Source of the DNA: Cherax quadricarinatus
Lineage: Eukaryota > Arthropoda > Malacostraca > Decapoda > Parastacidae
Reading direction: 5' to 3'
NCBI RefSeq assembly: GCF_038502225.1
Contig: NC_091390.1
Location: 9,577,244 to 9,641,243, forward strand
Length of the DNA: 64,000 bases
Below, piece by piece: positions 41,750 to 56,300 of the stretch. The position numbers were made by a program, and so were the translations under genes. A model generated the notes under the pieces. It was not told the DNA's origin, made no database searches, and worked only from the letters and a program-made list of their open reading frames with translations. The first letter of the stretch is position 1. Each line of letters opens with the position of its first letter.

Positions 41750-42877
41750 TTAGATACATGGACGCATTTGAGTGCAAGGAGTATGGCAAACAGTTCTGTC
41801 TGTATACAGGGTAGAGGCCCAATTATTGATGCGTGTTCCAATTTCTTTATGAGAGCCATCACGCTGTATGACAACAGCAGCACTACCAGCTGCACCAGTG
41901 TATTGGTGAACAGAACCATCAACGTAAATAATTTGTGAAAGAGTGTTCTGTGTGGCTAAGTTATCAATATAGCTTAAGGCATCATGTTTGGCTTCAAGAC
42001 GAAGCTTTGGTTGTGATTTAAGAAGAGTTTTGAGGGAAATGGTGGAATGGTAGTTTTGAATGGGGTAATGTCCCATGGATCTAACTTGACATAGATCATG
42101 TAGCTGGTTCATGCGGTGGTCGGTTCCAATTTTTTCGGTCCACCTGGAAGGATGTTCACTAGTGTTGAGGAAAGTTTGGAGGGCTTCTGTGCAGGGGTTT
42201 GAATGGGCTAACCTAAGCATATTGACCTCAATAAGAATATTTCTTTCAGTAACACGATCTTTAATGCTTGGAATATTAAGTTCTTTCCGCATATTTAAAA
42301 TTTTGGCAGTAAGAGGGCATCCTAGGATGATCCTCATTGCTTCGTTTTGCAGTTTTTCCAGCCTTCCAAGCTTCCAGTCAGACACGAGTGCAAGTAGTGG
42401 CGCCGCATAATCAACCAATGATCTAATATAAGCAAGATACATCATTTTCACAATTTTAACATTAGCTCCATACCTTGGATGAAAACCTGCCACAACTCTA
42501 AGTGCTCTCAATCTTTCTTTGTATTGGCGACAGAGACTCGTTACAACAGGTCCAAGCAGTGGAATCTCAAAGCCTAGATACCTGTATCTGCTTACATATT
42601 CTAGAAGAGACCCATCATGCAACTGGATCTGATGAACTGTGCCTCTCTGTCTAGGAGGACGCCTGTTGAGTATCTTTGTTTTATCCCCTGAGATTATTAA
42701 CCCCAGGTCCTGACACGAGGCTAGTACACGAATAAGAATAAGAATGTTTTGGGTGTTGGAGAATCCGGTGGTGTGAATCATTATATCAGCAAAACTAATA
42801 ATATAATGATGGGGCTGGCTAGGCATAGCAATAAGTAAGGCATTAATTAAAATATTGAATAGGGTGGGACTGAGCAC
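41750..42877 (-). pseudogene. Family E reverse transcriptase to RNase H (375 codons)
   Basis: It starts at MLSPTLFNILINALLIAMPS (motif B region). Motif C reads SFADIMIH, where FADD would be expected, so the second catalytic Asp is replaced by Ile. The thumb has LRALRVVAGFHPRYGANVKI and VDYAAPLL. RNase H starts IIYVDGSVHQYTGAAGSAAV (first catalytic Asp). The frame is then lost; RNase H continues at 41922-41665 (TELFAILLALKCVHVSKVDT, with E and TDS). Confidence 0.83.
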
Positions 42878-42997
42878 ACCTCCCTGTAGGGTTCCTAATT
42901 CAAAATCTTTAGTTACACTTCAATGTCCCTGGAACAACACAGAAGACTTTCTGTTGGACAGGTAGCCTTTAATCCAGCCGAGAAGCCATCGTCTAAC

Positions 42998-44376
42998 AGA
43001 GATTTCAGTAGGGTTTGTTGGGAGCTAGAAATAGAGTATTTGGGTAGTACCAGTGAGGTAGTCTTTTGCCTGAGTGTTAAGTTTGAGACTTTGTATGTTA
43101 TCTTTGCTCCTTCGATTAAGAAAAAACATTAAGTATGTTGGCAGTATCTCTCGGCTGGAGGAGAGGTTCCTCTGGTTTCGTTAAGTTAATCACTCTGTTT
43201 CTATACAGTCTTCTAGATTCTAGAAATTCAGAGAGGGTTTTTCAGGTCTTTTTGATGTCCCCTTTTGTGTCATTAAATCTATTTTCGTAATACTGTTATT
43301 TAGACCTCCTTATTAGATTAGTAAGTATTGACTAGTAACGTTTTGTCAGTTACTTTATTATCAGACCCATTCCGTACTGTTTTTTACATAGATGTTATTT
43401 ATCAATGAATTTAAAGATGCTGTTTGTAAGCCAGGGGCTGTTTAGTCTCTTTGCTGTGATCTGCTTTGTTTTTATTGTCAATGCATGTTATAGATGTTTT
43501 GAGTTTTTTTATATATTTTTTTTGACACATTCATCAATATCGAGGTTGACTGTTAGCTCACTCTGCCAGTCGATGTTACTTAATGCTGAGAAAGAGTTAC
43601 TTACTGTCGACTCGTCATGTAGTCGGGGCAATTTGCATAAGCTGGTTATGAGAAAGGTGGGATAGTGGCCTGTAGTGCTATCAGTGATTATGCCTGCTTT
43701 TAGTGGGGATATAGTGTTAGTCCAGATACGGTCAAGTAATGAGGCACTTTTCTCGGAGATTCTTTTTGGTGTAGTAACAGATGGTAAAAGTAAGCACTTG
43801 TTTATAGTGTTTGTGAATTCAGTTACTTGTGGGTTATGGTCATGGATGAGGTTTATGTTTAAGTCACCTGTAAGTATCAGGTGGTGTTTATTCATCTCTG
43901 TGTCAGATATCATTTCTCGTAGGCTTTCACTAAATGAGTAAATATTTGAGTGAGGTACTCTGTAGATTGCTCCAACTGTTATAATTTATTTTAGGTTTTC
44001 GGACTCAAATTTAGGAAATGTATATTGACCATATTCTTCCCTGGTGCAAGTAGATTTAAAACATTTAAGTTGATCGGAGCGGCAGATAGCTGTGCCACAT
44101 CCTAATTGATGTCACCAACAATTGTGTATGGCTGTGTAACCAGGTATGTCAAAGATGTTAGCAACGTCATGTTTTAGCCAGGTTTTAGTAAGATTAATGA
44201 TAGACATACTGACATTTAGAGAATCTAAAAGTGCTTGGAGGTCTTCATAATGTTTGCTGAGTGATCTGACATTTCAATTGAATACTGTTATGTTATTGTT
44301 GTTACTGAGTAGTGTCTTAGTCTGACTAGCAGTGTAATAAATTCGTAATGTTCAAATAGATGTTGTAAGTTTTTTC
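42998..44376 (-). mobile_element. Non-LTR family C, copy 2, 5' part
   Basis: The minus strand resumes family C at gagatttcagtagggtttgt (compare 15945-15965) and continues to the endonuclease. ORF 43913-43509 contains HLILTGDFNINLIHDHNPQV (GDFN motif) and SALSNIDWQSELTVNLDIDE. Numerous stops are present. Its 5' end is overlapped or truncated by the 37-bp tandem array at 44377. Confidence 0.83.
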
Positions 44377-47300
44377 ATGTTCAGCAGATGGTTGCTTGAG
44401 CTTTGTTACTACTATGTTCAGCAGATGGTTGCTAGAGCTTTGTTACTACTATGTTCAGCAGATGGTTGCTTGAGCTTTGTTACTACTATGTTCAGCAGAT
44501 GGTTGCTAGAGCTTTGTTACTACTATGTTCAGCAGATGGTTGCTTGAGCTTTGTTACTACTATGTTCAGCAGATGGTTGCTTGAGCTTTGTTACTACTAT
44601 GTTCAGCAGATGGCTGCTTGAGCTTTGTTACTACTATGTTCAGCAGATGGTTGCTAGAGCTTTGTTACTACTATGTTCAGCAGATGGTTGCTTGAGCTTT
44701 GTTACTACCATGTTCAGCAGATGGTTGCTTGAGCTTTGTTACTACCATGTTCAGCAGATGGTTGCTAGAGCTTTGTTACTACCATGTTCAGCAGATGGTT
44801 GCTAGAGCTTTGTTACTACCATGTTCAGCAGATGGTTGCTAAAGCTTTGTTACTACCATGTTCAGCAGATGGTTGCTAGAGCTTTGTTACTACCATGTTC
44901 AGCAGATGGTTGCTAGAGCTTTGTTACTACTATGTTCAGCAGATGGTTGCTAGAGCTTTGTTACTACCATGTTCAGCAGATGGTTGCTAGAGCTTTGTTA
45001 CTACCATGTTCAGCAGATGGTTGCTAAAGCTTTGTTACTACCATGTTCAGCAGATGGTTGCTAGAGCTTTGTTACTACCATGTTCAGCAGATGGTTGCTA
45101 GAGCTTTGTTACTACTATGTTCAGCAGATGGTTGCTAGAGCTTTGTTACTACTATGTTCAGCAGATGGCTGCTTGAGCTTTGTTACTACTATGTTCAGCA
45201 GATGGTTGCTAGAGCTTTGTTACTACCATGTTCAGCAGACGGTTGCTAGAGCTTTGTTACTACTATGTTCAGCAGATGGCTGCTTGAGCTTTGTTACTAC
45301 TATGTTCAGCAGATGGTTGCTAGAGCTTTGTTACTACCATGTTCAGCAGATGGTTGCTAGAGCTTTGTTACTACTATGTTCAGCAGATGGCTGCTTGAGC
45401 TTTGTTACTACTATGTTCAGAAGATGGTTGCTAGAGCTTTGTTACTACCATGTTCAGCAGATGGTTGCTAGAGCTTTGTTACTACTATGTTCAGCAGATG
45501 GCTGCTTGAGCTTTGTTACTACTATGTTCAGCAGATGGTTGCTAGAGCTTTGTTACTACCATGTTCAGCAGATGGTTGCTAGAGCTTTGTTACTACTATG
45601 TTCAGCAGATGGTTGCTAGAGCTTTGTTACTACTATGTTCAGCAGATGGTTGCTAGAGCTTTGTTACTACTATGTTCAGCAGATGGTTGCTAGAGCTTTG
45701 TTACTACTATGTTCCGCAGATGGTTGCTAGAGATTTGTTACTACTATGTTCCGCAGATGGTTGCTAGAGCTTTGTTACTACAATGTTCAGCAGATGGTTG
45801 CTAGAGCTTTGTTACTACCATGTTCAGCAGATGGTTGCTAGAACTTTGTTACTACCATGTTCAGCAGATGGTTGCTAGAGCTTTGTTACTACCATGTTCA
45901 GCAGATGGTTGCTAGAGCTTTGTTACTACCATGTTCAGCAGATGGTTGCTTGAGCTTTGTTACTACCATGTTCAGCAGATGGTTGCTGGAGCTTTGTTAC
46001 TACCATGTTCAACAGATGGTTGCTTGAGCTTTGTTACTACCATGTTCAACAGATGGTTGCTAGAGCTTTGTTACTACAAGGTTCAGCAGATGGTTGCTAG
46101 AGCTTTGTTACTACCATGTTCAACAGATGGTTGCTAGAGCTTTTTTACTACCATGTTCAGCAGATGGTTGCTAGAGCTTTGTTACTACCATGTTCAACAG
46201 ATGGTTGCTAGAGGTTTGTTACTACCATGTTCAGCAGATGGTTGCTAGAGCTTTGTTACTACCATGTTCAACAGATGGTTGCTAGAGCTTTGTTACTACT
46301 ATGTTCAGCAGAGGGTTGCTAGAGCTTTGTTACTACTATGTTCAGCAGAGGGTTGCTAGAGCTTTGTTACTACCATGTTCAGCAGATGGTTGCTAGAGCT
46401 TTGTTACTACCATGTGCAACAGATGGTTGCTAGAGGTTTGTTACTACCATGTTCAGCAGACGGTTGCTAGAGCTTTGTTACTACCATGTTCAACAGATGG
46501 TTGCTAGAGCTTTGTTACTACTATGTTCAGCAGAGGGTTGCTAGAGCTTTGTTACTACTATGTTCAGCAGAGGGTTGCTAGAGCTTTGTTACTACCATGT
46601 TCAGCAGATGGTTGCTAGAGCTTTGTTACTACCAAGTTCAGCAGATGGTTGCTAGAGCTTTGTTACTACTATTTTTCAGCAGATGGTTGCTAGAGCTTTG
46701 CTACTACCATGTTCAGCAGATGGTTGCCAGAGCTTTGTTACTACTATGTTCAGCAGAGGGTTGCTAGAGCTTTGTTACTACCATGTTCAGCAGATGGTTG
46801 CTAGAGCTTTGTTACTACCATGTTCAGCAGATGGTTGCTAGAGCTTTGTTACTACTATGTTCAGCAGATGGTTGCTAGAGCTTTGTTACTACCATGTTCA
46901 GCAGATGGTTGCTAGAGCTTTGTTACTACCATGTTCAGCAGATGGTTGCTAGAGCTTTGTTTCTACTATGTTCAGCAGATGGTTGCTAGAGCTTTGTTAC
47001 TACTATGTTCAGCAGATGGTTGCTAGAGCTTTGTTCCTACCATGTTCAGCAGATGGTTGCTAGAGCTTTGTTACTACCATGTTCAGCAGATGGTTGCTAG
47101 AGCTTTGTTACTACTATGTTCAGCAGATGGTTGCTAGAGCTTTGTTACTACTATGTTCAGCAGATGGTTGCTAGAGCTTTGTTACTACTATGTTCAGCAG
47201 ATGGTTGCTAGAGCTTTGTTACTAACATGTTCAGCAGATGGTTGCTAGAGCTTTGTTACTACCATGTTCAGCAGATGGTTGCTAGAGCTTTGTTACTACC

Positions 47301-50300
47301 ATATTCAGCAGATGGTTGCTAGAGCTTTGTTACTACCATGTTCAGCAGATGGTTGCTAGAGCTTTGTTACTACTATGTTCAGCAGATGGTTGCTAGAGCT
47401 TTGTTACTACCATGTTCAACAGATGGTTGTTAGAGCTTTGTTACTAACATGTTCAGCAGATGGGTGCTAGAGCTTTGTTACTACCATGTTCAGCAGATGG
47501 TTGCTAGAGCTTTGTTACTACCATGTTCAGCAGATGGTTGCTAGAGCTTTGTTACTACCATGTTTATCAGATGGTTGCTAGAGCTTTGTTACTACTATGT
47601 TCAGCAGATGGTTGCTAGAGCTTTGTTACTACCATGTTCAACAGATGGTTGCTAGAGCTTTGTTACTACCATGTTCAGCAGATGGTTGCTAGAACTTTGT
47701 TACTACCATGTTCAGCAGATTGTTGCTAGAGCTTTGTTACTACCATGTTCAACAGATGGTTGCTAGAGTTTTGTTACAACCATGTTCAACAGATGGTTGC
47801 TTGAGCTTTGTTACTACCATGTTCAGCAGATGGTTGCTAGAGCTTTGTTACTACCATGTTCAACAGATGGTTGCTTGAGCTTTGTTACTGCCTTGTTCAA
47901 CAGATGGTTGCTAGAGCTTTGTTACTACAATGTTCAGCAGATGGTTGCTAGAGCTTTGTTACTACCATGTTCAACAGATGGTTGCTAGAGCTTTGTTACT
48001 ACCATGTTCAGCAGATGGTTGCCAGAGCTTTGTTACTACTATGTTCAACAGATGGTTGCTAGAGCTTTGTTACTACCATGTTCAGCAGATGGTTGCTAGA
48101 GCTTTGTTAATACCATGTTCAGCAGATGGTTGCTAGAGCTTTGTTACTACCATGTTCAGCAGATGGTTGCTAGAGCTTTGTTACTACTATGTTCAGCAGA
48201 TAGTTGCTAGAGCTTTGTTACTACTATGTTCAGCAGATGGTTCCTAGAGCTTTGTTACTACCATGTTCAGCAGATGGTTGCTAGAGCTTTGTTACTACCA
48301 TGTTCAGCAGATGGTTGCTAGAGCTTTGTTACTACTATGTTCAGCAGATGGTTGCTAGAGCTTTGTTACTACTATGTTCAGCAGATGGTTGCTAGAGCTT
48401 TGTTACTACTATGTTCAGTAGAGGGTTGCTAGAGCTTTGTTACTAACATGTTCAGCATATGGTTGCTAGAGCTTTGTTACTACCATGTTCAGCAGATGGT
48501 TGCTAGAGCTTTGTTACTACCATGTTCAGCAGATGTTTGCTAGAGCTTTGTTACTACTATGTTCAGCAGATGGTTGCTAGAGCTTTGTTACTACCATGTT
48601 CAACAGATGGTTGCTAGAGCTTTGTTACAAACATGTTCAGCAGATGGGTGCTAGAGCTTTGTTACTACCATGTTCAGCAGATGGTTGCTAGAGCTTTGTT
48701 ACTACCATGTTCAGCAGATGGTTGCTAGAGCTTTGTTACTACCATGTTTATCAGATGGTTGCTAGAGCTTTGTTACTACTATGTTCAGCAGATGGTTGCT
48801 AGAGCTTTGTTACTACCATGTTCAACAGATGGTTGCTAGAGCTTTGTTACTACCATGTTCAGCAGATGGTTGCTAGAACTTTGTTACTACCATGTTCAGC
48901 AGATTGTTGCTAGAGCTTTGTTACTACCATGTTCAACAGATGGTTGCTAGAGTTTTGTTACAACCATGTTCAACAGATGGTTGCTTGAGCTTTGTTACTA
49001 CCATGTTCAGCAGATGGTTGCTAGAGCTTTGTTACTACCATGTTCAACAGATGGTTGCTTGAGCTTTGTTACTGCCTTGTTCAACAGATGGTTGCTAGAG
49101 CTTTGTTACTACAATGTTCAGCAGATGGTTGCTAGAGCTTTGTTACTACCATGTTCAACAGATGGTTGCTAGAGCTTTGTTACTACCATGTTCAGCAAAT
49201 GGTTGCCAGAGCTTTGTTACTACTATGTTCAACAGATGGTTGCTAGAGCTTTGTTACTACCATGTTCAACAGACGGTTGCTTGAGCTTTGTTACTACCAT
49301 GTTCAACAGATGGTTGCTAGAGCTTTGTTACTACCATGTTCATCAGATGGTTGCTTGAGCTTTGTTACTACCATGTTCAGCAGATGGTTGCTAGAGCTTT
49401 GTTACTACCATGTTCAACATATGGTTGCTTGAGCTTTGTTACTACCATGTTCAACAGATGGTTGCTAGAGCTTTGTTACTACCATATTCAGCAGATGATT
49501 GCTAGAGCTTTGTTACTACCATGTTCAACAGATGGTTGCTTGAGCTTTGTTACTACCATGTTCAACAGATGGTTGCAAGAGCTTTGTTACTACTATGTTC
49601 AGCAGATGGTTGTTAGAGCTTTGTTACTATCAAGTTCAACAGATGGTTGCTAGAGCTTTGTTACTACCATCTTCAACAGATGGTTGCTAGAGCTTTGCTA
49701 CTACCATGTTCTACAGATGGTTGCTTGAGCTTCATTACTACCATGTTCAACAGATGGTTGCTAGAGTTTTGTTACAACCATGTTCAACAGATGGTTGCTT
49801 GAGCTTTGTTACTGCCTTGTTTAACAGATGGTTGCTAGAGCTTTGTTACTACAATGTTCAGCAGATGGTTGCTAGAGCTTTGTTACTACCATGTTCAACA
49901 GATGGTTGCTAGAGCTTTGTTACTACCATGTTCAGCAGATGGTTGCCAGAGCTTTGTTACTACTATGTTCAACAGATGGTTGCTAGAGCTTTGTTACTAC
50001 CATGTTCAGCAGATGGTTGCTAGAGCTTTGTTACTACCATGTTCAGGAGATGGTTGCTAGAGCTTTGTTACTACCATGTTCAGCAGATGGTTGCTAGAGC
50101 TTTGTTACTACTATGTTCAGCAGATAGTTGCTAGAGCTTTGTTACTACTATGTTCAGCAGATGGTTGCTAGAGCTTTGTTACTACCATGTTCAGCAGATG
50201 GTTGCTAGAGCTTTGTTACTACCATGTTCAGCAGATGGTTGCTAGAGCTTTGTTACTACCATGTTCAACAGATGGTTGCTTGAGCTTTGTTACTGCCTTG

Positions 50301-53300
50301 TTCAACAGATGGGTGCTAGAGCTTTGTTACTACAATGTTCAGCAGATGGTTGCTAGAGCTTTGTTACTACCATGTTCAACAGATGGTTGCTAGAGCTTTG
50401 TTACTACCATGTTCAGCAGATGGTTGCTAGAGCTTTGTTACTACTATGTTCAGCAGATAGTTGCTAGAGCTTTGTTACTACTATGTTCAGCAGATGGTTG
50501 CTAGAGCTTTGTTACTACCATGTTCAGCAGATGGTTGCTAGAGCTTTGTTTCTACCATGTTCAGCAGATGGTTGCTAGAGCTTTGTTACTACTATGTTCA
50601 GCAGATGGTTGCTAGAGCTTTGTTACTACTATGTTCAGCAGATGGTTGCTAGAGCTTTGTTACTACTATGTTCAGCAGAGGGTTGCTAGAGCTTTGTTAC
50701 TAACATGTTCAGCAGATGGTTGCTAGAGCTTTGTTACTACCATGTTCAGCAGATGGTTGCTAGAGCTTTGTTACTACCATGTTCAGCAGATGGTTGCTAG
50801 ACCTTTGTTACTACCATGTTCAGCAGATGGTTGCTAGAGCTTTGTTACTACTATGTTCAGCAGATGGTTGCTAGAGCTTTGTTACTACTATGTTCAGCAG
50901 AGGGTTGCTAGAGCTTTGTTACTACTATGTTCAGCAGAGGGTTGCTAGAGCTTTGTTACTACCATGTTCAGCAGATGGTTGCTAGAGCTTTGTTACTACC
51001 ATGTTCAACAGATGGTTGCTAGAGGTTTGTTACTACCATGTTCAGCAGATGGTTGCTAGAGGTTTGTTACTACCATGTTCAACAGATGGTTGCTAGAGCT
51101 TTGTTACTACTATGTTCAGCAGAGGGTTGCTAGAGCTTTGTTACTACTATGTTCAGCAGAGGGTTGCTAGAGCTTTGTTACTACCATGTTCAGCAGATGG
51201 TTGCTAGAGCTTTGTTACTACCAAGTTCAGCAGATGGTTGCTAGAGCTTTGTTACTACTATGTTCAGCAGATGGTTGCTAGAGCTTTGCTACTACCATGT
51301 TCAGCAGATGGTTGCTAGAGCTTTGTTACTACTATGTTCAGCAGAGGGTTGCTAGAGCTTTGTTACTACCATGTTCAGCAGATGGTTGCTAGAGCTTTGT
51401 TACTACCATGTTCAGCAGATGGTTGCTAGAGCTTTGTTACTACTATGTTCAGCAGATGGTTGCTAGAGCTTTGTTACTACCATGTTCAGCAGATGGTTGC
51501 TAGAGCTTTGTTACTACCATGTTCAGCAGATGGTTGCTAGAGCTTTGTTTCTACTATGTTCAGCAGATGGTTGCTAGAGCTTTGTTACTACTATGTTCAG
51601 CAGATGGTTGCTAGAGCTTTGTTACTACCATGTTCAGCAGATGGTTGCTAGAGCTTTGTTACTACCATGTTCAGCAGATGGTTGCTAGAGCTTTGTTACT
51701 ACTATGTTCAGCAGATGGTTGCTAGAGCTTTGTTACTACTATGTTCAGCAGATGGTTGCTAGAGCTTTGTTACTACTATGTTCAGCAGATGGTTGCTAGA
51801 GCTTTGTTACTAACATGTTCAGCAGATGGTTGCTAGAGCTTTGTTACTACCATGTTCAGCAGATGGTTGCTAGAGCTTTGTTACTACCATGTTCAGCAGA
51901 TGGTTGCTAGAGCTTTGTTACTACCATGTTCAGCAGATGGTTGCTAGAGCTTTGTTACTACTATGTTCAGCAGATGGTTGCTAGAGCTTTGTTACTACCA
52001 TGTTCAACAGATGGTTGTTAGAGCTTTGTTACTAACATGTTCAGCAGATGGGTGCTAGAGCTTTGTTACTACCATGTTCAGCAGATGGTTGCTAGAGCTT
52101 TGTTACTACCATGTTCAGCAGATGGTTGCTAGAGCTTTGTTACTACCATGTTTATCAGATGGTTGCTAGAGCTTTGTTACTACTATGTTCAGCAGATGGT
52201 TGCTAGAGCTTTGTTACTACCATGTTCAACAGATGGTTGCTAGAGCTTTGTTACTACCATGTTCAGCAGATGGTTGCTAGAACTTTGTTACTACCATGTT
52301 CAGCAGATTGTTGCTAGAGCTTTGTTACTACCATGTTCAACAGATGGTTGCTAGAGTTTTGTTACAACCATGTTCAACAGATGGTTGCTTGAGCTTTGTT
52401 ACTACCATGTTCAGCAGATGGTTGCTAGAGCTTTGTTACTACCATGTTCAACAGATGGTTGCTTGAGCTTTGTTACTGCCTTGTTCAACAGATGGTTGCT
52501 AGAGCTTTGTTACTACAATGTTCAGCAGATGGTTGCTAGAGCTTTGTTACTACCATGTTCAACAGATGGTTGCTAGAGCTTTGTTACTACCATGTTCAGC
52601 AGATGGTTGCCAGAGCTTTGTTACTACTATGTTCAACAGATGGTTGCTAGAGCTTTGTTACTACCATGTTCAACAGACGGTTGCTTGAGCTTTGTTACTA
52701 CCATGTTCAACAGATGGTTGCTAGAGCTTTGTTACTACCATGTTCATCAGATGGTTGCTTGAGCTTTGTTACTACCATGTTCAGCAGATGGTTGCTAGAG
52801 CTTTGTTACTACCATGTTCAACATATGGTTGCTTGAGCTTTGTTACTACCATGTTCAACAGATGGTTGCTAGAGCTTTGTTACTACCATATTCAGCAGAT
52901 GATTGCTAGAGCTTTGTTACTACCATGTTCAACAGATGGTTGCTTGAGCTTTGTTGCTACCATGTTCAACAGATGGTTGCAAGAGCTTTGTTACTACTAT
53001 GTTCAGCAGATGGTTGTTAGAGCTTTGTTACTACCAAGTTCAACAGATGGTTGCTAGAGCTTTGTTACTACCATGTTCAACAGATGGTTGCTAGAGCTTT
53101 GCTACTACCATGTTCTACAGATGGTTGCTTGAGCTTCATTACTACCATGTTCAACAGATGGTTGCTAGAGTTTTGTTACAACCATGTTCAACAGATGGTT
53201 GCTTGAGCTTTGTTACTGCCTTGTTCAACAGATGGTTGCTAGAGCTTTGTTACTACAATGTTCAGCAGATGGTTGCTAGAGCTTTGTTACTACCATGTTC

Positions 53301-56300
53301 AACAGATGGTTGCTAGAGCTTTGTTACTACCATGTTCAGCAGATGGTTGCCAGAGCTTTGTTACTACTATGTTCAACAGATGGTTGCTAGAGCTTTGTTA
53401 CTACCATGTTCAGCAGATGGTTGCTAGAGCTTTGTTACTACCATGTTCAGGAGATGGTTGCTAGAGCTTTGTTACTACCATGTTCAGCAGATGGTTGCTA
53501 GAGCTTTGTTACTACTATGTTCAGCAGATAGTTGCTAGAGCTTTGTTACTACTATGTTCAGCAGATGGTTGTTAGAGCTTTGTTACTACCATGTTCAGCA
53601 GATGGTTGCTAGAGCTTTGTTACTACCATGTTCAGCAGATGGTTGCTAGAGCTTTGTTACTACCATGTTCAACAGATGGTTGCTTGAGCTTTGTTACTGC
53701 CTTGTTCAACAGATGGTTGCTAGAGCTTTGTTACTACAATGTTCAGCAGATGGTTGCTAGAGCTTTGTTACTACCATGTTCAACAGATGGTTGCTAGAGC
53801 TTTGTTACTACCATGTTCAGCAGATGGTTGCTAGAGCTTTGTTACTACTATGTTCAGCAGATAGTTGCTAGAGCTTTGTTACTACTATGTTCAGCAGATG
53901 GTTGCTAGAGCTTTGTTACTACCATGTTCAGCAGATGGTTGCTAGAGCTTTGTTACTACCATGTTCAGCAGATGGTTGCTAGAGCTTTGTTACTACTATG
54001 TTCAGCAGATGGTTGCTAGAGCTTTGTTGCTACTATGTTCAGCAGATGGTTGCTAGAGCTTTGTTACTACTATGTTCAGCAGAGGGTTGCTAGAGCTTTG
54101 TTACTAACATGTTCCGCAGATGGTTGCTAGAGCTTTGTTACTACCATGTTCAGCAGATGGTTGCTAGAGCTTTGTTACTACCATGTTCAGCAGATGGTTG
54201 CTAGACCTTTGTTACTACCATGTTCAGCAGATGGTTGCTAGAGCTTTGTTACTACTATGTTCAGCAGATGGTTGCTAGAGCTTTGTTACTACTATGTTCA
54301 GCAGAGGGTTGCTAGAGCTTTGTTACTACTATGTTCAGCAGAGGGTTGCTAGAGCTTTGTTACTACCATGTTCAGCAGATGGTTGCTAGAGCTTTGTTAC
54401 TACCATGTTCAACAGATGGTTGCTAGAGCTTTGTTACTACCATGTTCAGCAGATGGTTGCTAGAGCTTTGTTACTACCATGTTCAACAGATGGTTGCTAG
54501 AGCTTTGTTACTACTATGTTTAGCAGAGGGTTGCTAGAGCTTTGTTACTACTATGTTCAGCAGAGGGTTGCTAGAGCTTTGTTACTACCATGTTCAGCAG
54601 ATGGTTGCTAGAGCTTTGTTACTACCAAGTTCAGCAGATGGTTGCTAGAGCTTTGTTACTACTATGTTCAGCAGATGGTTGCTAGAGCTTTGCTACTACC
54701 ATGTTCAGCAGATGGTTGCTAGAGCTTTGTTACTACTATGTTCAGCAGAGGGTTGCTAGAGCTTTGTTACTACCATGTTCAGCAGATGGTTGCTAGAGCT
54801 TTGTTACTACAATGTTCAGCAGATGGTTGCTAGAGCTTTGTTACTACTATGTTCAGCAGATGGTTGCTAGAGCTTTGTTACTACCATGTTCAGCAGATGG
54901 TTGCTAGAGCTTTGTTACTACCATGTTCAGCAGATGGTTGCTAGAGCTTTGTTTCTACTATGTTCAGCAGATGGTTGCTAGAGCTTTGTTACTACTATGT
55001 TCAGCAGTTGGTTGCTAGAGCTTTGTTACTACCATGTTCAGCAGATGGTTGCTAGAGCTTTGTTACTACCATGTTCAGCAGATGGTTGCTAGAGCTTTGT
55101 TACTACTATGTTCAGCAGATGGTTGCTAGAGCTTTGTTACTACTATGTTCAGCAGATGGTTGCTAGAGCTTTGTTACTTCTATGTTCAGCAGATGGTTGC
55201 TAGAGCTTTGTTACTAACATGTTCAGCAGATGGTTGCTAGAGCTTTGTTACTACCATGTTCAGCAGATGGTTGCTAGAGCTTTGTTACTACCATGTTCAG
55301 CAGATGGTTGCTAGAGCTTTGTTACTACCATGTTCAGCAGATGGTTGCTAGAGCTTTGTTACTACTATGTTCAGCAGATGGTTGCTAGAGCTTTGTTACT
55401 ACCATGTTCAACAGATGGTTGTTAGAGCTTTGTTACTAACATGTTCAGCAGATGGGTGCTAGAGCTTTGTTACTACCATGTTCAGCAGATGGTTGCTAGA
55501 GCTTTGTTACTACCATGTTCAGCAGATGGTTGCTAGAGCTTTGTTACTACCATGTTTATCAGATGGTTGCTAGAGCTTTGTTACTACTATGTTCAGCAGA
55601 TGGTTGCTAGAGCTTTGTTACTACCATGTTCAACAGATGGTTGCTAGAGCTTTGTTACTACCATGTTCAGCAGATGGTTGCTAGAACTTTGTTACTACCA
55701 TGTTCAGCAGATTGTTGCTAGAGCTTTGTTACTACCATGTTCAACAGATGGTTGCTAGAGTTTTGTTACAACCATGTTCAACAGATGGTTGCTTGAGCTT
55801 TGTTACTACCATGTTCAGCAGATGGTTGCTAGAGCTTTGTTACTACCATGTTCAACAGATGGTTGCTTGAGCTTTGTTACTGCCTTGTTCAACAGATGGT
55901 TGCTAGAGCTTTGTTACTACAATGTTCAGCAGATGGTTGCTAGAGCTTTGTTACTACCATGTTCAACAGATGGTTGCTAGAGCTTTGTTACTACCATGTT
56001 CAGCAGATGGTTGCCAGAGCTTTGTTACTACTATGTTCAACAGATGGTTGCTAGAGCTTTGTTACTACCATGTTCAGCAGATGGTTGCTAGAGCTTTGTT
56101 ACTACCATGTTCAGCAGATGGTTGCTAGAGCTTTGTTACTACCATGTTCAGCAGATGGTTGCTAGAGCTTTGTTACTACTATGTTCAGCAGATAGTTGCT
56201 AGAGCTTTGTTACTACTATGTTCAGCAGATGGTTGCTAGAGCTTTGTTACTACCATGTTCAGCAGATGGTTGCTAGAGCTTTGTTACTACCATGTTCAGC

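Larger units (their letters stand above)
41075..42997 (-). mobile_element. Non-LTR retrotransposon with RNase H domain (family E), 5'-truncated
   Basis: The minus strand encodes part of RT, an RNase H domain and a C-terminal zinc finger. RT starts at the 5' truncation near 42995 (RRWLLGWIKGYLSNRKSSVL, then GTLQGGVLSPTLFNILINAL). The element is inserted between the two halves of family C copy 2. An RNase H domain after RT is a property of clades such as I, R1, LOA and Tad, so this is a different lineage from families A to D. Confidence 0.83.
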
